A stretch of 64,000 nucleotides of DNA, from assembly GCA_964036315.1 (NCBI GenBank), contig OZ038482.1, positions 16,364,569 through 16,428,568 of the forward strand. Direction: 5' to 3'. The position numbers were made by a program, and so were the translations under genes. Positions 56,698-64,000 of the stretch are shown in pieces. The notes beneath the pieces are model-generated. The model did no database searches and was not told the origin of the DNA. It saw only the letters and a list, made by a program, of their open reading frames with translations. Position 1 is the stretch's first letter. Every line of letters starts with the position of its first letter. The DNA comes from Acanthosepion esculentum (Eukaryota > Mollusca > Cephalopoda > Sepiida > Sepiidae).

Positions 56698-57650
56698 CAG
56701 TGCTGTTCGATAAAAGTGACTCACCTGATTTTTTTTTACTAAATGTTCTCTTCTCCGATGAAACGAAAGTTGAGCTAAATTCAAAGGATAAGCGATCTAA
56801 AATCCGAAGAAGAAGCTTTGAAAGCTCTTTGAATTTAGCAGTAAGTACTGTCAAGCATCCGTTCAGTATAATGTTCTGGGGATGGTTTTCTTTTCATGGA
56901 ACTGGTTTCTTAAAACCTATTGAAAAGACCCTCAGGAGCGAGCAGTACAAGAGAATTTTAGAGTCTTGTCTCCTCCCTTCTGTTGAAAGGGTGCAAATCG
57001 ACCCCGCCAAGCACATTTTTATGCAGGATAATGCTCCCTGTCACAAATCAAAATTGATGAAGGAATACTTTGATGAGAAGTAGGTGAGTGTTATGACATG
57101 GCCGCCCCAATCTCCTGACCTCAACCCCATAGAAAGCTTATAGAGCATTACAAAGTAGAGGCTCTCGAGAAAGCAGTTGAGCAACAAAGAGGATTTGATT
57201 GTGAATTTTATATCCGAATGGAATTCAATGCTTGGAGATGAGCTTTGCCAAAACCTAATCAAGTCAATACCAAAAAAGGGTTGAAAAGGTTATTCAAAAT
57301 AAAGGAGGACCCATAGATTATTAAATATTTCGAACTATATTACCTATTATAAATAAATGATACCTCTATTATTCTTAATTTAAAGCTGTTCGGTTATGTT
57401 TCTGTTGATTACTAGTTGCAGGGAATAAGTGAGTCACTTTTTTTGCGCAGAGTTTTTCCCTAAATCTCATTTATATCCAAAATTATAATTATCAATAGAA
57501 TACCTTAGGGTGAGTAAACTTTTTTTACTAGTTGGTCGGGAAGGGGTCTTTATATTAGTAAGATTAAAAATTAGTTTGATCCCAAAAACAATAGGCGAAA
57601 AAGATTTTAAGTAAAAAAATCAGGTGAGTCACTTTTATCGAACAGCACTG
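56698..57650 (+). mobile_element. Tc1-like element with TIRs and near-open transposase
   Basis: Inverted ends CAGTGCTGTTCGATAAAAGT and ACTTTTATCGAACAGCACTG, each about 37 bp with GACTCACCTGATTTTTT, are flanked by TA. The left TIR runs straight into transposase codons, so the N-terminal DNA-binding domain has been deleted. At 953 bp it is shorter than a typical full Tc1 element of about 1.3-1.7 kb. Confidence 0.9.
56736..57298 (+). pseudogene. Tc1-like DD34E transposase, N-terminally deleted
   Basis: One frame gives NVLFSDETKVEL (first catalytic Asp), FSIMFWGWFSFHGTGF, HIFMQDNAPCHKSK (second Asp), then VSVMTWPPQSPDLNPIES with the catalytic Glu. Exactly 34 residues lie between second Asp and Glu if the TAG at 57080 is read through, as in Tc1. 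Only three in-frame stops break it, at 57080, 57140 and 57152. A frameshift is likely near 57280. All three acidic residues survive, so decay is recent. The paired-like DNA-binding region is missing, and I see no promoter or start that would give a functional protein. Confidence 0.88.
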
Positions 57651-57825
57651 TATATGGCAGTAGAAGCCTGTTTTAATGCTTGACAGACATACATTATATT
57701 AATAAAGAGTCTAATTCCAGTTGATACATCGCTTATTGGGATAAATGATTATTTACTATAATACAACCATACTACATAAGTCCATGGATATTAGCCAATA
57801 TGTATGTATTTATTTATTTACACTA

Positions 57826-58591
57826 CAGTGGAACCGCGGTTCATGAATTTAATTCGTCCCTGAAGCCCGTTCGTAAGCGGATATGTTCGTAAACCGAAAC
57901 TATTTTTCCAATAGAAATCAATGTAACATGGATTAATCCGTTCCTGGTCCCAAGATGATTGCTTATTTAAACTTTAACAACAGTACTTTGCGCACAAGTT
58001 TATACATAAAACGAATGAAAATCATTAAAAAAATAAACCTAATACTAAACAGAAAAAATATAGACGAACACTTCAATTTTACCGTACCTGTATGTAGGAG
58101 AGTTGATGGCAGAAGCGGAAGGGGAAAGAAAGAGATGTCATTGTTTGGAAAAGGGAAGGAAAGATATGATTGTCTATTTATTTATAAGAATAGTATAGAT
58201 CGTTGATTTTGCCATATGAAACTGAGTAGGAAGAGATAATATTATCATCATAGAGACAATATCATCAACAATTGTTTTTCTCTTTTCTTTTTCCTTTACC
58301 AGTATCACTGCTAGCTTTCTTTGGAGCCATGACTGAGGACTAATGAAGGGGAAAAAAAGGCACAGTACAATAAAATTGGAAAAGAAAAGCACAGCACAAC
58401 ACACTAATGTATACAACATGGCGGTCGACTAAAACATGATTCCGTTCGGGTTAACTCAGTTCGGCCCGGTTCGGCAATATTGTTCGAGAAACGAAAATTT
58501 GTACGATAACCGAGGCATTTTAATCTCGAATTTTCTTTTCGAAAACCGATTTGTTCGACATGTGAGTCGTTCGAGAACTGAGGTGACACTG
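57826..58591 (-). mobile_element. pogo/Tigger-type MITE with transposase start codons
   Basis: Ends CAGTGGAACCGCGGTTCATG and, in complement, CAGTGTCACCTCAGTTCTCG are imperfect TIRs flanked by TA. On the minus strand near 58330 the interior encodes MAPKKASSDTGKGKRKEKNN, the start of a Tigger-like transposase, which then stops. At 766 bp with no catalytic domain it is non-autonomous. TIRs differ from those of the Tigger-like remnant at 22540. Confidence 0.8.
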
Positions 58592-58599
58592 TATTTACA

Positions 58600-58930
58600 T
58601 TGTTCGGACTCTAGTTCTCATCTTTATGATCATATTCACGACGTTTCGGCCGTTGTACTCCCAGGCCTTCTTCAGGTGATTGGAATTTCCAACCGAATCT
58701 TTTATTTAGTCCATCCGAGTAGGTTGTTCTAGTTCCATGTGCCATGCCTCTTCTGGGTTTCTCAGTTTCAGTTATTTTCTTTTAACTCGAATCTACAAGT
58801 TTTTGTTCACCTCTTCTGTGGTCAACTATTGAACTCAAAACTCTTTGCGTCAAGTCACTGGATTAATTCAACCAATTATTTCATCCACTGGGCCATATGT
58901 CTTGTTAAGTATAACGCCTCCAAAACAAAA
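58600..58930 (-). mobile_element. SINE-like unit with hammerhead-like motif (minus copy)
   Basis: Complement of the family at 6862-7190: tRNA-like head near 58900 (ATGGCCCAGTGGATGAAAT), body, motif at 58634-58680, then the AAAGATGAGAAC tail. This copy has the best helix I. Confidence 0.6.
58634..58680 (-). ncRNA. Hammerhead-like motif of the SINE-like family, best copy
   Basis: The minus strand reads ATCAC-CTGAAGA-AGGCC-TGGGAGTACAAC-GGCC-GAAAC-GTC-GTGAAT. The core is CUGAAGA/GAAA/GUC; helix II is GGCC/GGCC; helix I is ATCAC/GTGAAT (four pairs). Helix III is ACGU with no loop, so only an intermolecular ACGU/ACGU duplex could complete the fold. Confidence 0.5.
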
Positions 58931-58984
58931 CCTTTAGGGACCTTTTTATCTTCCATCAGTATGGCTGATGCTAATCTTCAGGAG

Positions 58985-59104
58985 GCCTACAGCCATATCA
59001 TGTTGAAACCCCGGTTCTCGTTCAATCACCAATGTTAAGCAATGTTGAACATTATTAGTACCTACATGAGTGACCGATCGGGAATACCAGGTGCTGTAAG
59101 CTTT
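58985..59104 (+). mobile_element. Full-length 5S rRNA-like head of a composite SINE, copy 2
   Basis: Exactly 120 nt, from GCCTACAGCCATATCATGTT through CAATGTTAAGCAATGTT and CATGAGTGACC to GGGAATACCAGGTGCTGTAA and GCTT, collinear with eukaryotic 5S rRNA from end to end. Differences fall mostly where metazoan 5S has CpG and are C-to-T or G-to-A. I treat it as a SINE head or 5S pseudogene, not a working 5S gene: the internal promoter region is damaged and it is fused to a tRNA-like body. Confidence 0.85.
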
Positions 59105-59245
59105 GAGGTGTGGGTGGTGCAACGAATAAACGCTCGGGAGGAGAAATCAGAGAGCCTAGTTCGAATTCCAGTCGCGTTCGTTATATTCACTTACGTTATA
59201 TTCACTTACTCTTGGGAAAGGTATGAATCCAACTCTCCCAACTAT
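59105..59245 (+). mobile_element. tRNA-like body of the 5S composite SINE, copy 2
   Basis: GGGTGGTGCAACGAATAAAC (A-box region), then GAGAAATCAGAGAGCCTAG and TTCGAATTCC (B box), then two direct 14-bp GTTATATTCACTTA units and TTGGGAAAGGTATGAATCC. The same body follows the 5S head at 21311 (minus) and stands alone at 52888. Confidence 0.7.
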
Positions 59246-59377
59246 AGGTTAAATAGTAAAACTTGAAAAACTTTATTATCTCCAAAAAATTCTTACAATC
59301 CAAAAATATATTCCGGCTTTAAATAACATCAAAAACGTTGATAAACCGTTAAAAATAATCAGATCAGTCGAATAACC

Positions 59378-59910
59378 TTCAGGCGAACAGCTCAATGTAT
59401 CTCCTTCGTCTCATGTTTTCCACTGACATGAAGTGGAAGGATAAAATTGAATCAATTGCTAGATCTGTTGCTAGAAAAATTGGTTAACTGTATCGTGTCA
59501 GCCATTTTTTCTCGCCAGAATCTATCTGGTTCGTCTATAGATCTTCCATTTGTCTGTGCTTTGGATATTACTGCCACAACTGGCTTGGTGTTCCTGCTAT
59601 ATATCTCGAGATTCTCAATAAAATCCAAAGTGTCTATAATGTTATCAGTCCTGACCCGACATCTTGGCTTCCCACACGTTCCCAGTTCCGTAAAGTATCT
59701 TCCCTCTGTCGTTTCTATAAGTATTTTTATAGCATTTCTTCCAATTAGCTTACCTCCTTGGTTATTCAAAAAACATGAATTTAAGGGTACTACTAGATTG
59801 ACAACTAGCTCTCATAGTTTCACTGCTGAAATAGCTAGATGTAAGGGTAATTTTTATTCTAATTCTTTCCTGCTTCCCTGTCAACAACGAACTTTAAAAC
59901 ATTAAATGCA
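59378..59910 (+). pseudogene. Jockey/CR1-like non-LTR RT, C-terminal fragment 3
   Basis: Broken frames give MFSTDMKWKDKIESIARSVA, RKIG, CCHNWLGVPAIYLEILNKIQ, then SSLCRFYKYFYS, HEFKGTTRLTTSSHSF and FYSNSFLL. The order equals the tail of fragment 1 (18916-19395) plus the thumb segment before it. Many stops; the copy is older than fragment 1. Confidence 0.75.
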
Positions 59911-60560
59911 ATATTAATTGCAATCATCTCTCTTCTGAACCCGTTTCTTTTACTATCCTTTCTCCACTGTAACATCCTCCAATTTGTTTTTTTTTTATTC
60001 TCAGTAACCCAATGCGTCTTAATGGCATTATCACCTTGCTTGGGATGAAATGTTATAAAAGCATATTGGCAAAGTGTTTTCATTATATTTTTATTTTTGT
60101 CAAATGCTTTCCACCCGATTGCTATGCGTCGTTTCATTTTCTTTCCGCCATCTTTCTTTAATGTTTTCACCAGTTTTGATCTGATTATTTCTTCAACTAC
60201 TTCCAGTTCTTCAAATTTTATGATCTTTTTCTGAACGTTACATTTGAAAATTACTCGTAATTTACTTCCGTTTATTTTTATATCTACATTCATACTTTTT
60301 TCCTATTTAAGTTATTTAACATTTCTTGTATATCATCCAATGATGCTAAAAATGAAGTCATCAAATCGTAAATGGTTCCTCTTTCATATTTATTTCTATT
60401 CATTCCCAATTCTTTTTCCGGAAAACATTTTCAAGTCCTGTTACAAATAATTTAGAAGAAATCATATCCACGTGTCTCACTCCTTTTTCAATTTTATGCG
60501 GTCAAATTATTGGAATATTCTTATCGTGTAGATTATTAAAACCTTTTAAATAGGTTTTAC
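59857..60560 (-). pseudogene. RTE-like non-LTR RT fragment (minus)
   Basis: The minus strand first reads KGVRHVDMISSKLFVTGLEN and VFRKKNWE, the RGVRQGDxISPKLF block. Next comes HLRF-DDF in place of HLRFADDI, so a catalytic Asp pair is damaged. Then INGSKLRV, MKRRIAIGWKAFDKNKNIM and NWRMLQWRKD. The last 144 codons (59859-60293) are open. It sits tail-to-tail with the preceding Jockey/CR1-like fragment. Confidence 0.8.
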
Positions 60561-60667
60561 TCTACTCTGGTACTGAGAGGAGGTTAAAGATTTTAACGTA
60601 TTCTCGCATCTCTTTTCATAGTTTCCCAAAACTAAACAAAGTGGTTTGGTATATTCTGGGGGTGCAG

Positions 60668-60983
60668 AACTAATTTCAACTCGGAACTAATTTCAACTCG
60701 GAATTAATTTCAGCTGGGAACTAATTTCAACTCGGAATTAATTTAAACTCGGAACTAATTTCAACTCGGAATTAATTTCAACTCGGAATTAATTTCAACT
60801 CGGAACTAATTTCAACTCGGAATTCATTTCAATTCGGAATTAATTTGAACTCGGAACTAATTTCAACTTGGAACTAATTTCAACTCGGAATTAATTTCAA
60901 CTCGGAACTAATTTCAACTCGGAATTAATTTCAACTCGGAATTAATTTCAACTCGGAATTAATTTCAACTCGGAACTAATTTC
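60668..60983 (+). repeat. 17-bp minisatellite, about 18-19 units
   Basis: Tandem copies of AACTAATTTCAACTCGG, alternating AACTAATTT and AATTAATTT variants. The AAC/AAT alternation suggests a two-unit higher-order repeat in places. Confidence 0.95.
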
Positions 60984-61221
60984 TGGCAGTGCCCGCCGAA
61001 CACTTTTTGCTCCTCCGCCTGACATTTTCTGATTCCCACCTGAAATTTTTTAAGCTAATCAACTTCAATTCCATGTCAACTTCAAATTAAAGTACCAGTA
61101 ATTGTCCCAATTATTCTGCAGTTTGTGGACTGAGGAAAGGATCCATGCTTTTATAAGTCTAATAGGTTTTTATATTATGAAGCAAAACCTTCACGGAAAT
61201 TGATAACTTTGATTTTAAATC

Positions 61222-61320
61222 GAGGTGAAATTAGTTCCGAGTTGAAATTAGTTCTGAGTTGAAATTAATTCCAAGTTGAAATTAATCCCGAGGTGAAATT
61301 AGTTCCGAGTTGAAATTATT
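61222..61320 (-). repeat. Inverted arm of the same 17-bp minisatellite, about 6 units
   Basis: GAGTTGAAATTAGTTCC units are the exact complement of the array at 60668-60983. The two arms face each other across 238 bp. Confidence 0.95.
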
Positions 61321-61824
61321 TCTGTCACTCATATTTTGTTGTGCTTTCAATCTGTTGATCTATTGTTTATCAATAGCCATTTATAGTTGAGTAAATCTTC
61401 TCTTTTCGCTTTCATCATCTTTATATAAAACTGTTTTTTTTTTGTTCATAATAAGCTTTTCTTCTTCGATTAGATTAATCCCTCTCCTAATCTCCAAAAC
61501 ATGAAGAAAATGCTGCCTATATTGTACAAATGACAATAGCTAAGTTTCGGGTTCACTTCAAACGACGTTACATCAATAGAAAGTTATAGAAACTTCCGAA
61601 AAAAGATCTAAAAATAAGTTTGGCAATATGTCTTGTACTTATTTCTGCACTCACAATGTGTAATTTTACAAAATGAGAGTAGGTAGCTAAAAATTGATTT
61701 TAAAATTGAATTTCTCTTCCATCTTTGCTAATAACAAAGCGGGTTACGCTCTTTGACCAATATTTCAATTTAACCATCTAAATTTGTAGGTTGCTTTATA
61801 ATTATTTCTACCATTTTATACAAC
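61321..61824. other. No recognised gene
   Basis: AT-rich, nothing recognised. Confidence 0.4.
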
Positions 61825-61844
61825 AGAGAGAGAGAGAGAGAGAG

Positions 61845-61913
<69 letters not shown>
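61825..61913. repeat. (GA)n-(GT)n microsatellite
   Basis: About 12 GA then about 32 GT units with one TATG interruption. Confidence 0.95.
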
Positions 61914-61917
<4 letters not shown>

Positions 61918-62302
61918 CATATAGATCGCAATTTCAGAACTGGCAATGATAATATATAATTATGTAATTCTTGAAAGTCATCTTTTGGGAACTGAAGTCT
62001 GTTAATGTTTCTTTCTATTCACAGGGAAAAAGAATGTCTCTTGAGTAAATCTCCATCGAAGCAAAATCCTGCACAAAGAAAACATTTGTTCATTTTTGTT
62101 TTTCTTTTCTTCTCCTTTTTAAATTAAGTAACGTTATTTAGGGTTTGTTTTTTTTTGTTTTTGTTTTTTATTTAAATTCTGACGTGTTTCTATGTCTTGG
62201 GTTTCAGGAAAAATTAGGTGACCGGATTTAAGTGCGTCTTTTGGGAAATATGGCGTGAAAAACAAAACATACAAAATAGAGAAGAAAAAGAGAAGAAAAT
62301 GT

Positions 62303-62932
62303 GAAGAAGAAGAAGAAGAAGAAGAAGAAGAAGAAGAAGAAGAAGAAGAAGAAGAAGAAGAAGAAGAAGAAGAAGAACAAGAAGAAGAACAAGGAGGAAG
62401 AGCAGGAGCTTGTGGAGAAGGATAAGAACAACAAGAACAAGAACAGCAAGAACAACAAAAAGAAGAACAAGAACAGCAAGAACAACAAAAAGAAGAACAA
62501 GAAGAAGAAGAAGAAGAAGAAGAAGAAGAAGAAGAAGAAGAAGAAGAAGAAGAAGAAGAAGAAGAAGAAGAAGGAGGGGGAGGAGGAGAACAAGATGAAC
62601 AAGAAGAACAAGGAGGAGGAGGAGAAGCAGTTGAAGAAGAACAACAACAACAACAATAACAAGAAAAAGAAGAAGAAAGAACAACAACAACAATAACAAC
62701 CACAACAACAACAAAAAGGAGGAGGATCAAGAGGAGAAGAAGAAGAACAACAACAAAAAAAGAAGTACAAGAACAAGAAGGTGGAGGAGCAAGAGAAGAA
62801 GAAGAAGAAGAACAACAACAACAACAACAACAACAAGGAGGAGGAGCAGAAGAAGAAGAAGAAGAAGAAGAAGAAGAAGAAGAAGAAGAAGAAGAAGAAG
62901 AAGAAGAAGAAGAAGAAGAAGAAGAAGAAGAA
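62303..62932. repeat. Very long (GAA)n-derived purine tract
   Basis: About 630 bp of GAA/GAC/AAC/GGA triplets on the plus strand, with pure (GAA)n cores at 62303-62375, 62495-62572 and 62850-62931. The strand is almost free of T, so long ORFs exist in several frames as poly-Lys, poly-Arg, poly-Phe, poly-Ser or poly-Leu. I do not accept these as genes. Confidence 0.95.
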
Positions 62933-63179
62933 TGACGATTCAGGAAAAAGAAGGATAGGAGGTGTGGGTGGTTTAACGGAAGGACAATAAAATTGAAAAC
63001 TCGAGCTTCTGTTGGGACGGATTGGATTCATTTCGTGAAAAGTCGTGAATCAACTTCTCTCTGAAATATAGTTCTCAAGTTTTTGCTAGTAAATCAACCG
63101 TGGAAAAAGATTAATTGCAGTATCCCTTGATGTTCTGGTGCTATACTCTACGAAGAGTCCATGTCAATAAGCAGCAAAG

Positions 63180-63580
63180 GCGCGAAGAAGTGAATGAGAA
63201 AGAAGAATAGAAATAGAACTTTGTAGACGTAAAGAATAAATAAGAACGACGAGAAAAAGACGAAGAAAATAAGAAAGAAATGGAAAACTAGTTAAGAAAG
63301 TGAAAACAAAAGATTAAAGTACAGAGGAGGGAAATAGACAATAAGTAAGTGAACAAAAGGGGGAGAAATATAAACAATGAAAAGAAAAATGCAAGAAAAA
63401 GATATAAATAATAAATAAAAACTAATTCCGAACAAAGAAGGAAAAACGAATAAAAAAAACGTTTTCTGTTCTCTCTTTCTCTTCGATATTTTTTTCTCAA
63501 CAACAAAAGAAATATACAGTCGAAAGAAGAAAAGAAAGAACAAAGAAAAATAGAAGAAACGAATAAATAAATTCTACGGC
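63180..63580. repeat. Purine-rich AGAA/AAATA stretch
   Basis: A GAAAGAAGAA-rich continuation of low-complexity sequence; no gene. Confidence 0.7.
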
Positions 63581-63630
63581 AGACAAAAGGTTTTTCACTT
63601 ATGTAGACCGATAAGTATGGACAAACATGA

Positions 63631-63662
63631 CTAAATAGATAGATAGATAGATAGACAGATAA

Positions 63663-63696
<34 letters not shown>

Positions 63697-63770
63697 GAGA
63701 AGAAATTGAGAAAGAAAGAAAGAAAGAACGAAAGAAAGAAAGAGAGAAAGATAGATAGATAGATGAGAAG
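63631..63770. repeat. (GATA)n-(GAAA)n-(GATA)n microsatellite
   Basis: GATA runs flank an AAAG/GAAC run. GATGAGAAGAAATTGAGAAA and GATGAGAAGAGATTGGGAAA follow each GATA run, so an approximately 80-bp unit is duplicated. Confidence 0.9.
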
Positions 63771-64000
63771 AGATTGGGAAAGAAAGGAGGAGATGAGCTA
63801 TTCTAGTTAACCATTACTACTCTGCAGTGATCTTGGTCCCCATTACTTGTGCCATACTTGATTACTTGTGCCAAAGCTAAGCTTTGTAAATAACACATAA
63901 ACGTGAAGATTACTATCGGAGTGGTCATGTGACCAAACATCAACTTTTTTATTTATTTTGTCAGCGAAGCGAAATATTGTTATTTTGTGTATATATATAT

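Noticed and set aside
58985..59104. A functional 5S rRNA gene
   Set aside because: It has many CpG-type substitutions, lacks tandem 5S context and is fused to a SINE body found elsewhere.
60668..60983. Regularly spaced repeats that might suggest a CRISPR array
   Set aside because: The 17-bp units are directly adjacent with no unique spacers, and the genome is eukaryotic; it is a minisatellite.
62134..63031. Long ORFs of 130-267 codons with poly-Lys, poly-Phe, poly-Leu or poly-Ser
   Set aside because: Several frames on both strands are open at once because the tract has almost no T on one strand; this is base composition, not coding.

Overview
The window looks like accessory, non-genic DNA of a metazoan, most plausibly a cephalopod such as an octopus. 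The reasons are very AT-rich sequence, dozens of long (TA)n, (TG)n, (AAT)n and (GATA)n microsatellites, tRNA-derived SINEs, Penelope-like sequence with hammerhead-ribozyme-like motifs, and many dead Tc1/mariner and non-LTR transposons. The species is an inference; no marker gene fixes it. I found no intact host protein-coding gene. Every ORF I can recognise belongs to a mobile element, and nearly all carry stops, frameshifts or truncations.

Layout. 0-14 kb: two piggyBac-type MITEs, a Tc1 relic, the 3' end of a non-LTR retrotransposon, a second Tc1 relic (minus), a SINE-like unit ending in a hammerhead-like motif, a mariner relic, a 1-kb pyrimidine tract, and two short mariner elements separated by a (TA)n tract. 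15-26 kb: an inverted mariner copy, SINEs, a hairpin-rich element inserted with an 11-bp target duplication into an older repeat, a Jockey/CR1-like RT end, a 5S-rRNA/tRNA composite SINE, and a Tigger/pogo-like element with a duplicated end. 26-34 kb: a foldback carrying two hammerhead ribozyme motifs in opposite orientation, other (TA)n-bounded palindromes, a Penelope-like element body with a GIY-YIG region, and a decayed multi-copy protein family of unknown function. 34-50 kb: dispersed and direct repeats, palindromes, RTE-like and Jockey/CR1-like RT fragments, a second mariner relic and a minus-strand hammerhead motif. 50-64 kb: more foldbacks, SINEs, an RT fragment, a TIR-bounded Tc1 element with a nearly open DD34E transposase, a pogo-like MITE, a full-length 5S-like SINE head, two more RT fragments, a 17-bp minisatellite with an inverted second arm, and very long purine microsatellites.

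The most interesting pattern is structural. Short palindromic units sit in or beside long (TA)n tracts, and several carry recognisable type-I hammerhead cores with the very short helix III known from Penelope-like elements. The window also holds a Penelope-like coding body. This suggests that (TA)n tracts and ribozyme-bearing terminal repeats of Penelope-like elements have been co-amplified here. A second notable item is a composite SINE in which a complete 5S rRNA-like head joins a tRNA-like body at the same point in two copies.
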